Shown: positions 15,965 through 25,409 of the stretch, piece after piece
Numbering within the stretch: the first letter of the stretch is position 1
How the letters are laid out: each line of letters starts with the position of its first letter
From: Caldicellulosiruptor diazotrophicus
GTDB taxonomy: Bacteria; Bacillota; Thermoanaerobacteria; Caldicellulosiruptorales; Caldicellulosiruptoraceae
Direction of reading: 5' to 3'
Assembly (NCBI RefSeq): GCF_017347585.1
Contig: NZ_AP024480.1
Span: 1,944,001 to 2,008,000, forward strand
Length of the DNA stretch: 64,000 bases
The notes under the pieces: model-generated
Databases searched by the model: none
What the model was told of the DNA's origin: nothing
What the model saw: only the letters and a program-made list of their open reading frames with translations
Made by a program: the position numbers and the translations under genes

Positions 15965-17173
15965 ATGTATGTGTTAAAAGATGTAATAGAAAATCTTAAA
16001 AATGGAGAGTTTGTAATAGTATTTGATAGCCAAAACCGTGAAGATGAGGCAGACTTAATTCTGCCCGCTCAGTTTTCAACACCAGATAAAATAAGCTTTG
16101 TTTTGAATCACGCAAAGGGAATGTTCTGTGTTGCGATAGATAAGGAAATTCAAAGACGCTTGAATTTGTATGTTCCTTACAATACTCAAGACAGTTGCGC
16201 TTTTACAGTTACTGTTGACCACAAAGACACAAAAACAGGTATAACTGCTATCGAGAGAAGCAAAACAAGCAAAGAGCTTGCAAACCCAAATGCGATGGCT
16301 TCTGACTTTAAAATTCCAGGTCATGTAAATCCTGTTGTTGCTCATGAAGGAGGTGTTTTGACAAGGAAAGGTCACACAGAGGCAGCTGTAGAACTTTGCA
16401 GGATCTCAAAGCTTTTTCCTGCTGCGGTGATGATTGAAATCTTAGACGAAAAAGGAGATAGTCACAACAAAGAGTATGTAAAAAGCTTGGCAAAGAAATT
16501 TTCAATACCTATTACCACAATTGATGAGATTGAAAAATATATTCTATTAAACCAGCCCACAGTCCAAAAAGAAGCTGAAGCAGACCTTCCAACACAGTAT
16601 GGAAAGTTTAAGATTTTTGCTTTTAAAAACCATTTTTCGCAAAAAGAACACGCTGTGCTGATAAACCAGACTTTTAATCCAAGCCAGCCGGTAAATGTTC
16701 GAATACACTCTTCCTGCAAAACAGGAGATGTTTTTCATAGCCTGAGGTGCGATTGTCATCAGCAGCTTGAATTTTTCTTGCAGTTTATGGCAGAGAACAA
16801 AAACTGTATGCTTATTTACCTTGACCAAGAAGGAAGAGGAATTGGATTTGCCAACAAGATTAAAGCATACGCATTTCAAGAGCAAGGCTTTGACACCTAT
16901 GAGGCAAACAATCTACTTGGCTTTGACGATGATTTGAGAGATTACTTCGATGCTCTGCATATTTTAAGGTTCTTTGGTATAAGCAAAATTAATCTTGCAA
17001 CATCCAATCCTGAAAAGGTTTCTTTTTTGCAGGATTGCGGAATTGAAATTTTAAAGAGAATATCTATTCCGATTGTTATAAATCCATATAACAGGAAATA
17101 TATACATTCGAAAATATTAAAGAAAAAGCATGAAATCTTAATAAAAGGAGAGGGTGTCTTTGAGAACTTTTGA
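15965..17173 (+). CDS. ribBA: Bifunctional 3,4-dihydroxy-2-butanone 4-phosphate synthase / GTP cyclohydrolase II
   Basis: 402 residues. The N-terminal half (about 1-200) is the RibB domain, with [12 protein letters not shown] and [18 protein letters not shown]. The C-terminal half is the RibA domain, with [19 protein letters not shown] (zinc cysteines) and [17 protein letters not shown]. It supplies both precursors of riboflavin, from ribulose 5-phosphate and from GTP. The motifs HSSC and REDEAD differ slightly from the common HSEC and RENEGD, but the key residues are retained. The ATG at 15965 has GAGGTG six bases upstream. Confidence 0.95.
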   Translation: MYVLKDVIENLKNGEFVIVFDSQNREDEADLILPAQFSTPDKISFVLNHAKGMFCVAIDKEIQRRLNLYVPYNTQDSCAFTVTVDHKDTKTGITAIERSKTSKELANPNAMASDFKIPGHVNPVVAHEGGVLTRKGHTEAAVELCRISKLFPAAVMIEILDEKGDSHNKEYVKSLAKKFSIPITTIDEIEKYILLNQPTVQKEAEADLPTQYGKFKIFAFKNHFSQKEHAVLINQTFNPSQPVNVRIHSSCKTGDVFHSLRCDCHQQLEFFLQFMAENKNCMLIYLDQEGRGIGFANKIKAYAFQEQGFDTYEANNLLGFDDDLRDYFDALHILRFFGISKINLATSNPEKVSFLQDCGIEILKRISIPIVINPYNRKYIHSKILKKKHEILIKGEGVFENF

Positions 17174-17630
17174 AGGAAGCTTTTGTGGAAAAAATTTGAA
17201 TTTTGCAATTGTCGTCTCAAGATTTAACTCATTTATTACAGATGAGCTTTTAAAAGGATGCTTGGATGGTCTTTCTCGGCATGAGGTGGACAGTGAAAAT
17301 ATCGACGTATATTACGTACCAGGTGCCTTTGAAATACCACTTGTTGCTAAAAAGCTTGCAAAGTCAAAAAAATACAATGCAATAATTGCACTGGGTGCAG
17401 TGATTCGCGGCAGCACACCACATTTTGAGTATGTGAGTGCAGAGGTCTCAAAAGGCATTGCAAACGTCTCTTTAGAACAAGAAGTCCCAGTTATATTTGG
17501 TGTTCTAACATGCGATACAGTCGACCAGGCAATCGAAAGAGCGGGTACAAAAGCAGGAAACAAAGGATTTGACGCAGCTCTGTCTGCCCTGGAGATGGCA
17601 AATTTGATGAAAAATATTTCTGAATCTTAA
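17160..17630 (+). CDS. ribH: 6,7-dimethyl-8-ribityllumazine synthase
   Basis: 156 residues forming the lumazine synthase beta subunit, which condenses the two RibBA/RibD products. Family motifs are [15 protein letters not shown] at the N-terminus, [29 protein letters not shown] (catalytic His region) and [16 protein letters not shown]. The TTG at 17160 is six bases after GGAGAGG; a GTG at 17154 is too near that site. It overlaps the end of ribBA and is last in the rib operon, ending four bases into the convergent HEPN gene. Confidence 0.95.
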   Translation: MRTFEGSFCGKNLNFAIVVSRFNSFITDELLKGCLDGLSRHEVDSENIDVYYVPGAFEIPLVAKKLAKSKKYNAIIALGAVIRGSTPHFEYVSAEVSKGIANVSLEQEVPVIFGVLTCDTVDQAIERAGTKAGNKGFDAALSALEMANLMKNISES

Positions 17631-18031
17631 ATTGGCAATAGATTTTTTACAAATTGACAAATTTTTCGAGCAATTTCAAATGCTCTTTCTGCATCATCTT
17701 TGTTCGGCAAACCATCTGGAAGGCTTCCAAGGGGCGCGTTAGGATACCTTGAGGGGATGTAGAAAACATCGATTACACGCGCCTCTTCTTCAAATTTTCC
17801 AAAATTCTTTTCAATATTAGCACACATCTCAATTAAATATACTATGCTATGTGTTCGGGATGGATTTACACCATTATATACCAAAAACGCTTTCAAATAT
17901 TTTTCAATTGCCTGCTGAGAATGGAAACACACAATATTATAAAGTTTTGAGTTTAACAGCTCTTGAGCAGCTTTTAGATCATTTTCTGCATACATTACCC
18001 ATTGTTCAAATTCAGTTTTTCCTTTTTTCAT
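17627..18031 (-). CDS. HEPN domain protein, partner of an MNT nucleotidyltransferase
   Basis: 134 residues of helical HEPN type (COG2250-like). It has [16 protein letters not shown] and [19 protein letters not shown], then [10 protein letters not shown] with the conserved Arg-x-His. HEPN proteins paired with minimal nucleotidyltransferases are two-gene toxin-antitoxin modules in some cases, the HEPN part being an RNase silenced by AMP-ylation. It starts inside the MNT gene (20-base overlap) with its own GGAG. Confidence 0.85.
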   Translation of the reverse strand: MKKGKTEFEQWVMYAENDLKAAQELLNSKLYNIVCFHSQQAIEKYLKAFLVYNGVNPSRTHSIVYLIEMCANIEKNFGKFEEEARVIDVFYIPSRYPNAPLGSLPDGLPNKDDAERAFEIARKICQFVKNLLPI

Positions 18032-18359
18032 AGAGTATAACTCCTTTTTTTAAAATTTCTTCCGTGTAGAACAAATGGTTATTTTTTATAAATTCTTCTT
18101 CCTCTTCTGGAGTATAGACCAAAAAATCTACAGGTGCTTCAGGTTTTACAGTCTGCGCAAGATGTAATAATCTTTCTATAAACCTAAGGTTAGTAGGCAT
18201 TATTACCACCAAGTCAATATCGCTCGATTCATTAAAATTCCCATTTGCCATTGACCCAAACAGTATCACCTTTTCAGGATTGAAATTTTCAATAATTATG
18301 TTTAATATTCTATCTAATTCATTCTTCAAAGAACCATTGACAACCGAAATTGCTGGCAT
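18012..18359 (-). CDS. Minimal nucleotidyltransferase (MNT) domain protein
   Basis: About 115 residues with the polymerase-beta-type signature ILFGSMANGNFNESSDIDLV, including the GS and DxD elements that hold ATP and metal. It would be the AMP-transferring antitoxin of the following HEPN protein. A Met/Asn replaces the usual basic residues after GS. The ATG at 18359 is nine bases from GGAG, whereas the one at 18368 directly abuts it. Confidence 0.87.
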   Translation of the reverse strand: MPAISVVNGSLKNELDRILNIIIENFNPEKVILFGSMANGNFNESSDIDLVVIMPTNLRFIERLLHLAQTVKPEAPVDFLVYTPEEEEEFIKNNHLFYTEEILKKGVILYEKRKN

Positions 18360-18462
18360 CGCAATCATCTCCTATTATTTCTTCAATTATTAGTATACCA
18401 CAAAACTTATAGACAGCTAACAAGTTATTTATGACACTCAGTCATTTTGGAAAGCATTTCAT

Positions 18463-18492
18463 TTGAGTTGAGTAAAAACATGGTTTTATAAT
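18463..18492 (+). promoter_or_regulatory. Candidate promoter of the LysM protein gene
   Basis: TTGAGT (18463-18468), 18-base spacer, TATAAT (18487-18492), about 35 bases before the start codon. Confidence 0.55.
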
Positions 18493-18533
18493 GAAAATAT
18501 ATTAAAACCTAAACAGAAAAAGGCGGGGTTTTT

Positions 18534-20057
18534 ATGAAAAGTTTATTAAGATTTTGGCTGTTTGTTGTTACTATTATAATCTTATCTTTAGTCATAGTTT
18601 TTCCTTCGTTTGCCTCTGGTATTCAAAAAGAAGAGGCTCTAATTTTTGATGCAAATGGCAACCCATCTTATATTACCATTATTAACAAAAGCTCAGTAGA
18701 GTACCTATCACCTTATGAACTTTCAAGGATACTGAGTGGAAGTTTTGCTTTCGATCCAAAAGACTATAACTTTCTTCAGTCAAAGCTTATCGTTGACCAA
18801 AATGAACTTATATTCAAGCTTGATAGCAATGTAGTAACATTTAATGGAAAAAACTTTTACATGGACGGACCAATGCAAATCATACAAAATAGAATTTATG
18901 TACCTTATTCTACTTTCAAAACTTACTTGAATTTATTTGAATATCGTCATTATTCATCAGGAAAACGAATGATATTCAAGCCAAACGGAAACTACATAGT
19001 CTACAGTGTTCAAAGCGGTGACTCTCTCTGGATATTGTCTCAAACTTTCGGAACATCTATTGAAACTATTAAAAGCCTCAATAGCCTTACAAGCGACACA
19101 CTCTATGTTGGACAAAAGCTAATTGTAAAAAAGGTAAGTATTAACCCTGTCCAAATTACTGGAATAATAAAGTGGTGGACATATGTAAAAACTTCTCCTT
19201 CTTCGTCAGCGCAAAATCTATTTTATCTTACCCAAGGACAAACTGCAAACATCATTGGAAAGCAATCAGAATTCTATAAAATTTCATCAGCAAAAGGAAC
19301 TGGTTTTGTTTCAATCTGGGCAGTAGATATAAAACAAGATATTTCTGACCTCTCAAAACCAAGTAGCTATTTTTATTCTTATATACCTGTTGATACTTCA
19401 GGTGACTATGTAAGCTATACATACTACAAGGTGCAAAGTGGAGATACAATATGGTCGATTGCAGTAAAATTTGGAATACCCGACTATGAACTTATGTCGG
19501 CAAATAATTTGAATGAAAACTCATACATCTATGCAGGACAAACCTTAAAAGTGCCTGTTCACACAGTTGCTGTGCATTTAAATGAGTACGGAGTTGAAAT
19601 GCTCGACTGGTTTTCGCAGGGAAATTATGTATTCCCGATCGGCAGCGTTGGCAAGTTTATTGACATCCAGACAGGAAAGTACTTTTTAGCAAAAAGAACA
19701 ATGGGTGCAAGCCATGCCGATGTTGAAACCTTGAGTTTTAAAGACACTCAAATCATGAAAGAGACATTTGGTGGCAGCTTTTCATGGGAAAGACGTCCGT
19801 TCATACTTGAAGTAAATGGAAGAAGAATAGCCGTGTCAGTTTCTGGCATGCCTCACGCAGGGGTGGACGGCGTTCCTTACAATCAAAATGTTGCAAACAG
19901 AAGCGGTGGATATGGCTACGGTCCAAACCTTGATACAATTGTAAATGGAATGGATGGACATTTTGATGTGTATACACTCAATGGACTTCGCCACAAAGAT
20001 GGTCAAATTGACCCTCAGCATCAGCTGACAGTTTCAATTGCTGCAGGGTTGAAGTAA
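18534..20057 (+). CDS. Secreted LysM-repeat cell-wall protein with unknown C-terminal domain
   Basis: 507 residues. A signal peptide (about 1-27, ending SFAS) is followed by a copper-amine-oxidase-like N-terminal module (about 45-145), LysM 1 (YSVQSGDSLWILSQTFGTS, about 157-202), an SH3-like stretch (210-265) and LysM 2 (YKVQSGDTIWSIAVKFGIP, about 298-345). The final 150 residues form a conserved-looking domain rich in His and Asp (GASHADVETL, GMPHAGVDGVP, MDGHFDVYTL, GLRHKDGQIDPQHQ). LysM units bind peptidoglycan. The C-terminal part may be catalytic, but I do not recognise a named enzyme family. Monocistronic, GGCGGGG ribosome site. Confidence 0.88.
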   Translation: MKSLLRFWLFVVTIIILSLVIVFPSFASGIQKEEALIFDANGNPSYITIINKSSVEYLSPYELSRILSGSFAFDPKDYNFLQSKLIVDQNELIFKLDSNVVTFNGKNFYMDGPMQIIQNRIYVPYSTFKTYLNLFEYRHYSSGKRMIFKPNGNYIVYSVQSGDSLWILSQTFGTSIETIKSLNSLTSDTLYVGQKLIVKKVSINPVQITGIIKWWTYVKTSPSSSAQNLFYLTQGQTANIIGKQSEFYKISSAKGTGFVSIWAVDIKQDISDLSKPSSYFYSYIPVDTSGDYVSYTYYKVQSGDTIWSIAVKFGIPDYELMSANNLNENSYIYAGQTLKVPVHTVAVHLNEYGVEMLDWFSQGNYVFPIGSVGKFIDIQTGKYFLAKRTMGASHADVETLSFKDTQIMKETFGGSFSWERRPFILEVNGRRIAVSVSGMPHAGVDGVPYNQNVANRSGGYGYGPNLDTIVNGMDGHFDVYTLNGLRHKDGQIDPQHQLTVSIAAGLK

Positions 20058-20068
20058 CTAAAATAAAC

Positions 20069-20094
20069 TGGGGCTGCTCACTTTAGCAGCCCCA
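20069..20094. terminator. Bidirectional hairpin between convergent LysM and radC genes
   Basis: TGGGGCTGCT pairs with AGCAGCCCCA (10 bp, six-base loop). The U tract is better on the minus strand (AGTTTATTTT), so it ends radC, and it may also end the LysM transcript. Confidence 0.75.
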
Positions 20095-20110
20095 TTAAAT
20101 ATTTGCTATT

Positions 20111-20803
20111 TCATATCTGCGGTTGGGGCAGCATCCCATTTTGCGCAAAGCTGTAATACTCATCTTTGGCCACTATAAAATGGTCATTTACGGCAACACC
20201 TATTGTAGAAAGAGCATTAACAATCTTTTGAGTTGTCTTAATGTCATCCATTGAAGGTCTTACCGACCCACCTGGATGATTGTGAGCCAAAATTACACTG
20301 CTTGCATTATAGCGAATAACACACTCAACAACTTTTCGTGGATATACCACTGCTTCTTTAACTGTACCCTCAAAAAGTGGCACAGAATATATCACATTTA
20401 ACTGAGTATCAAGGCAAATAACATAAAACACCTCATTTTTCCTGCCAACAAACAAACTCTTTATGTACTCTGCTGCTACTTCTACATTCCTCAGCTGAAA
20501 GGTTTTTCTATTTTTATCAGCAAGATATCTTCTTGATATTTGAGAAATAAGAGATATCAAAATGGCAGAATTTTCTCCAACACCATCTATTTTCTGAAGT
20601 TCTTTTGGGTGAGCTTCAAAGACATTTGATATGCTCCCAAAAGTTGAAATTAACCTGTGTGCAATCTCATTTGTGTCTTTCCTTGGAATGCTGAAAAATA
20701 AAAGAAGCTCTAATACCTGATGATCTTCAAAACCATCAAGCCCTTGTTCGACAAATCTTTTTTTGAGCCTTTCTCTGTGTCCTTCATGCATGTTCTGAGG
20801 CAA
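20111..20803 (-). CDS. radC: RadC-family JAB/MPN domain protein
   Basis: 230 residues. The N-terminal part has helix-hairpin-helix features (LQKIDGVGENSAILIS). The C-terminal JAB metalloprotease-like domain carries ILAHNHPGGSVRPSMDD, the metal-binding HxH and Asp. RadC is a widespread protein once linked to DNA repair whose biochemical role remains unsettled. The start is TTG at 20803 with GAGGAGAG upstream; ATG 20791 is the alternative. Confidence 0.93.
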   Translation of the reverse strand: MPQNMHEGHRERLKKRFVEQGLDGFEDHQVLELLLFFSIPRKDTNEIAHRLISTFGSISNVFEAHPKELQKIDGVGENSAILISLISQISRRYLADKNRKTFQLRNVEVAAEYIKSLFVGRKNEVFYVICLDTQLNVIYSVPLFEGTVKEAVVYPRKVVECVIRYNASSVILAHNHPGGSVRPSMDDIKTTQKIVNALSTIGVAVNDHFIVAKDEYYSFAQNGMLPQPQI

Positions 20804-21102
20804 ATTTATGCACTCTCCTCTGATTAATTTTACTTCGAATATTTTAATTACATTTTATTTTGATTATATCATTAATTAGTAATAATGATGTACAAATTTT
20901 GGGTATTAAGTATTTTAAGAAAAAAATTTTTGTTGCTTTAATTTTACAATAATGTTATAATTGAATTTGTATTTTGTTTGTTTTGTATAATTTATTAGTT
21001 GTTGTTTTAATAAAATTGATTACGGTATTTTCTACTAACACTTACTTAAATTTTGTGAACATTTATCTTTCCCATATATGAAATTCTATGGGGGTGCACA
21101 AT
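20804..21102. other. Intergenic region between divergent radC and glgB
   Basis: About 300 bases of very AT-rich sequence. It holds the glg promoter at 20933-20961 and a second TATAAT at about 20986 with a weaker -35. I see no riboswitch or conserved hairpin. Confidence 0.6.
20933..20961 (+). promoter_or_regulatory. Candidate promoter of the glycogen operon
   Basis: TTGCTT (20933-20938), 17-base spacer, TATAAT (20956-20961), giving a leader of about 130 bases before glgB. Confidence 0.55.
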
Positions 21103-23055
21103 ATGATAAAAAAAGTAAAATCTACTATTTACCTATCTGACATAAAAAAATTTGAATCAGGAGAGCATTTCGAAAGTTACAAGTTCTTGGGGAGCAGAGT
21201 TATAAACTATAGAGGTAAGGTTGGAACAGTTTTTTGTGTGTGGGCACCAAATGCTAAAAGCGTATCTGTTGTTGGAAATTTTAATAATTGGTGCGGTGAA
21301 AACCACAAGATGATGAGAGTCTATGGAAGCGGATTTTGGTGGTTGTTTGTAGAAGGTATTGGTGAAGGAGAACTTTACAAATATGAGATTATTGGTGCTG
21401 ATGGAAAAAGGGTTTTAAAAGCTGACCCCTATGCCATCTACTCTGAGAAACGTCCCAACACAGCATCAATAGTAAGAAATATCCCTGACTATGAGTGGCA
21501 TGACCAGGAATGGATGGAAAAAAGAAAAACAACTCCACCGTATGACAAGCCCATCAATATATATGAGGTGCACCTTGCATCATGGAAAATGAAAAAAGAT
21601 GGAACTGTAGAAAAAGCTGGAGAATTTTTTAACTATCGGGAACTTGCCCATATGCTTGCAGACTACATAAAAGAAATGAACTATAACTACATTGAACTTT
21701 TGCCAGTTTTAGAACACCCTCTTGACATGTCATGGGGTTACCAGCCAACAGGTTACTTTTCTCTCACATCACGCTACGGTAGTATTGAGGATTTTATGTA
21801 TTTTGTAGACTATATGCACCAAAATGGAATTGGAGTAATAGTTGACTGGGTACCAGCTCATTTTTGCAAAGATGAGCATGGACTCTATAAGTTTGACGGA
21901 ACATTTTTATATGAATATGAGAATGAGCTTTTGAGAGAAAACTACACATGGGGTACTGCCACATTTGACTTTTCAAAACCACAGGTGCAAAGCTTTCTTA
22001 TCTCAAGCGCCATGTTTTGGTTTGATGTTTATCACATTGACGGAATAAGGGTAGATGCTGTTTCTCACATCATTTACATGAACAACAACCAGAAAAATAG
22101 ATATGGCGGACATGAAAACATAGAAGGAATTGAATTTATAAAAAAGCTCAACAAGGCAATATTCTCAAAATATCCAAATGTCCTGATGATTGCCGAAGAG
22201 TCAACTGCATTTCCTTTGGTCACATATCCAACATACGATGGAGGGCTTGGCTTTAATTACAAGTGGAACATGGGATGGATGAACGACACTTTAAAGTACA
22301 TGCAAAAACATCCCAACGAGAGAAAACATCATCACAATCTTTTGACATTTTCCATAATGTACGCATTTTCTGAAAATTTCATATTACCTTTTTCACACGA
22401 TGAGGTTGTTCATGGAAAAAAATCTCTGCTTGATAAAATGCCAGGTGATTACAATCAAAAATTTGCAAACTTAAGGCTTCTTTATGGTTATATGTACACA
22501 CATCCGGGCAAAAAGCTCCTTTTTATGGGTGGAGAGTTTGGTCAGTTCATCGAATGGAGATTCTATGCGTCGCTTGACTGGCTACTTTTGGACTACCCCA
22601 TGCACCGCATGCTTCAGCACTATGTTAAATATTTAAACAGATTCTACTTAGAAAACAAAGCTCTGTGGGAGCTTGACCATAAAATGGATGGTTTTAGATG
22701 GATAGACGTTCACAATTGGGAGCAGAGCGTCATATCATACCTGAGATTTTCAAAAGACCCTGATGATTTCCTTGTTGTCATTTGTAATTTTGGTCTTGCT
22801 TCATATGAAAATTACAAAATAGGCGTGCCAAGAAAGGGTATGTATTTGGAAGTATTTAACAGTGATAAAGCTGAATTTGGTGGTAATAATATAGTAAACA
22901 CAGAAAAACTTAAAACAATTGATGAAGTGTGGCATGGATACAACCAGTGTATAGAATTCAGGCTTCCTGCACTTTCGTGTTTAATTTTTAAACCTATTGA
23001 ATTTTTCAATGTTAAAGAAAAAAAGAATCAAAATGACAATATTATTCAGACATAG
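21103..23055 (+). CDS. glgB: 1,4-alpha-glucan branching enzyme
   Basis: About 650 residues, GH13 family. An N-terminal CBM48-like domain ([20 protein letters not shown]) precedes the catalytic barrel. Barrel motifs are [17 protein letters not shown] (nucleophile Asp), IAEESTAFP (acid Glu) and [10 protein letters not shown]. It introduces alpha-1,6 branches into glycogen. The ATG at 21103 has GGGGGTG six bases upstream; ATG 21088 lies before that site. It is the first gene of a five-gene operon. Confidence 0.96.
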   Translation: MIKKVKSTIYLSDIKKFESGEHFESYKFLGSRVINYRGKVGTVFCVWAPNAKSVSVVGNFNNWCGENHKMMRVYGSGFWWLFVEGIGEGELYKYEIIGADGKRVLKADPYAIYSEKRPNTASIVRNIPDYEWHDQEWMEKRKTTPPYDKPINIYEVHLASWKMKKDGTVEKAGEFFNYRELAHMLADYIKEMNYNYIELLPVLEHPLDMSWGYQPTGYFSLTSRYGSIEDFMYFVDYMHQNGIGVIVDWVPAHFCKDEHGLYKFDGTFLYEYENELLRENYTWGTATFDFSKPQVQSFLISSAMFWFDVYHIDGIRVDAVSHIIYMNNNQKNRYGGHENIEGIEFIKKLNKAIFSKYPNVLMIAEESTAFPLVTYPTYDGGLGFNYKWNMGWMNDTLKYMQKHPNERKHHHNLLTFSIMYAFSENFILPFSHDEVVHGKKSLLDKMPGDYNQKFANLRLLYGYMYTHPGKKLLFMGGEFGQFIEWRFYASLDWLLLDYPMHRMLQHYVKYLNRFYLENKALWELDHKMDGFRWIDVHNWEQSVISYLRFSKDPDDFLVVICNFGLASYENYKIGVPRKGMYLEVFNSDKAEFGGNNIVNTEKLKTIDEVWHGYNQCIEFRLPALSCLIFKPIEFFNVKEKKNQNDNIIQT

Positions 23056-23068
23056 GGTGGTGATTAAA

Positions 23069-24247
23069 ATGAACGGTCCCAAGCGTGAGATTATAGCAAT
23101 GATTTTAGCTGGCGGGCAAGGAAGCAGGCTAAAAGACCTTACCAAAACAAATGCAAAGCCTGCTGTGGAGTTTGGTGGAAAGTATCGGATAATTGACTTT
23201 ACACTAAGCAACTGTACAAATTCATCAATTGACGTTGTTGGAGTTTTGACTCAGTACCAGCCTTTTACATTACACTGTCATATTGGAATCGGGACTGCAT
23301 GGGATTTGGACCGCACAAAAGGCGGTGTTTACATCCTACCACCTCACACAAATGACAGTGGTGGAAATTGGTACAAAGGTACTGCAGATAGTATTTACCA
23401 AAATATGAACTTTGTGGAGTTGTTTTCGCCTGAGTATCTTTTAGTACTGTCTGGCGACCACATCTATACCATGGACTATCAAGAGATGTTTAAATTCCAT
23501 AAGGAAAAGAAAGCTGATGTGACAATTGCATGTATTGAAGTTCCTATCCAAGAGGCTTCAAGATTTGGAATTATGAATACAAAAGAAGACGGTAGAATAT
23601 ATGAGTTTGAAGAAAAGCCAAAACATCCAAAAAACAATCTTGCATCAATGGGAATATACATTTTTAATTGGGACAAACTAAAGAGGTATCTGAAAGAAGA
23701 TGCAAAAGATGAAGAATCTGCACACGATTTTGGAAAAAATATAATTCCTAAGATGTTAAAAGGTGGTGAAAAATTATTTGCATACAGGTTCAAGGGTTAC
23801 TGGAAAGATGTGGGAACTGTTGAGTCTTACTGGGAGGCGAATATGGACCTTTTAAATGAAGAGTGTAAATTAGATGAGCCAAGCTGCATATTAGATTTGT
23901 ATAATGAAGAGACAAAGGTTTATACATCATCAATTGCATATCCACCTCAATACATAGCTCCTTGTGCAAAGGTCAAAAAGTCTATGGTAGTAGAAGGTTG
24001 TAGTATCTGGGGTGAGGTTTATAATTCAGTTTTGTCATACAACGTGTACGTAGGCCAAAATGCTAAAGTTATAAGCTCTGTTTTACTTAGCAGCGCATCA
24101 ATCGAAGATGGTGCTATCGTTGAAAATGCAATTGTATGCTCAGGGGCAAGAGTTACAAAAGGTTGCAAAGTTATTGGAAAACCGGGAAAAATTGCAGTTG
24201 TTTCTGAAAACAAAAAGGTGACTTCTGACATCATAATCTCAGAATAA
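23069..24247 (+). CDS. glgC: Glucose-1-phosphate adenylyltransferase, catalytic subunit
   Basis: 392 residues making ADP-glucose from ATP and glucose 1-phosphate, the committed step of glycogen synthesis. The nucleotide loop [20 protein letters not shown] and [11 protein letters not shown] (metal Asp) are intact, as are FEEKPKHP and [18 protein letters not shown]-terminal left-handed beta-helix (about 290-390) follows. The ATG at 23069 lies eight bases after GGGTGGTG, 13 bases past glgB. Confidence 0.96.
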   Translation: MNGPKREIIAMILAGGQGSRLKDLTKTNAKPAVEFGGKYRIIDFTLSNCTNSSIDVVGVLTQYQPFTLHCHIGIGTAWDLDRTKGGVYILPPHTNDSGGNWYKGTADSIYQNMNFVELFSPEYLLVLSGDHIYTMDYQEMFKFHKEKKADVTIACIEVPIQEASRFGIMNTKEDGRIYEFEEKPKHPKNNLASMGIYIFNWDKLKRYLKEDAKDEESAHDFGKNIIPKMLKGGEKLFAYRFKGYWKDVGTVESYWEANMDLLNEECKLDEPSCILDLYNEETKVYTSSIAYPPQYIAPCAKVKKSMVVEGCSIWGEVYNSVLSYNVYVGQNAKVISSVLLSSASIEDGAIVENAIVCSGARVTKGCKVIGKPGKIAVVSENKKVTSDIIISE

Positions 24248-24266
24248 TAAAGTGGAGGAGATTAAA

Positions 24267-25409
24267 ATGCTTACAAATTACTTAGGTATTGTAAGCCTTA
24301 CAGAAAATGAAAGTAAACTCAAAAGCCTTACAGCAACAAGGCCTTTAGCCTCAATTCCTATATTTGGCAGATACAGGGTTATTGATTTTGTGCTTTCAAA
24401 TCTTGTCAATGCAGGCATCACAAACGTGGGGATTTTGGCTCCAACTAAGTCCAGGTCCTTGATAGACCATGTTGGAACAGGCAAACCCTGGGATTTGAAC
24501 CGCAAGGTTGATGGCCTTTACATCTTCAACTATTCCTATGAACCGCCTTCCATAAGTGACATAAAACTTTTGAAAAGTAATATGGAATTTTTACTTCGTA
24601 GTAGAAAGGAAATGGTAATTTTTGCTTCATCTTATATGATTTGCAATATAGATTTTAAAGATGTAGCAAAATTCCATGAAGAAAGTGGTGCCGATGTGAC
24701 AGTTGTATACAAAAAGATTACTAACGAAGATGAACATTTTTTTGAACTTCCTACCTTGATGATTGACCAAAACTTAAACGTGATTGGAGTTGGAAAAAAC
24801 ATAGGTAGACGCACAACTGTTAACATATCTTTGGACATGTTTGTACTCAGTAAAGAATTCTTAATTGATTGTATTTTGACATGTCTTGAAAATGGCAACT
24901 GCATAATGTTTAGAGATTTTATATACAAAAATGTCCAGAATATTAACTTAAAAGCTTATGAGTTTAAAGGATATGTAGGATGTATAAACTCTATCTCCTC
25001 ATACTTCAAAGTATCAATGGACATGTTAAATGTTGATATCCAGCGTGAACTTTTTTCAGAGGAAAGACCAATTTACACAAAGTCCAACGACTCGCCACCG
25101 ACAAGATATTTTTCAACATGTGAAGTTGAAAACTCATTTATATCCAACGGATGCCTTATTGCAGGCAAGGTAAAAAATAGCATAATATCAAGAGGAGTTG
25201 TAATTGAAAAAGATGCAATTGTTGAAAACAGCATAATATTTTCAAAGTGCATTATTAAAAGCGGTGCCATATTGAAAAATGTCATTTTAGATAAAAACGT
25301 GGTAATAGATGAAAATGCGACACTTATCGGGCATAACAAAAATCCTCTTGTGATGGAAAAACAAAGCTTTATAAATTTGAGCCAGTTAAAAGAGGTGAAA
25401 AGGGTATGA
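24267..25409 (+). CDS. glgD: Glucose-1-phosphate adenylyltransferase, regulatory subunit
   Basis: 380 residues homologous to GlgC but with the GGxGxRL nucleotide loop lost (LTATRPLASIPIFGRYRVID follows an altered N-terminus), typical of GlgD in Bacillota, which modulates GlgC in a mixed tetramer. The RPLASIP and DFVLSNL segments and the C-terminal beta-helix are preserved. The ATG at 24267 is well placed after GGAGGAG. It overlaps glgA by four bases (ATGA). Confidence 0.94.
   Translation: MLTNYLGIVSLTENESKLKSLTATRPLASIPIFGRYRVIDFVLSNLVNAGITNVGILAPTKSRSLIDHVGTGKPWDLNRKVDGLYIFNYSYEPPSISDIKLLKSNMEFLLRSRKEMVIFASSYMICNIDFKDVAKFHEESGADVTVVYKKITNEDEHFFELPTLMIDQNLNVIGVGKNIGRRTTVNISLDMFVLSKEFLIDCILTCLENGNCIMFRDFIYKNVQNINLKAYEFKGYVGCINSISSYFKVSMDMLNVDIQRELFSEERPIYTKSNDSPPTRYFSTCEVENSFISNGCLIAGKVKNSIISRGVVIEKDAIVENSIIFSKCIIKSGAILKNVILDKNVVIDENATLIGHNKNPLVMEKQSFINLSQLKEVKRV

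Noticed and set aside
24267-25409. GlgD as a second active ADP-glucose pyrophosphorylase
   Set aside because: The nucleotide-binding GGxGxRL loop is missing, so a regulatory subunit is the better call.
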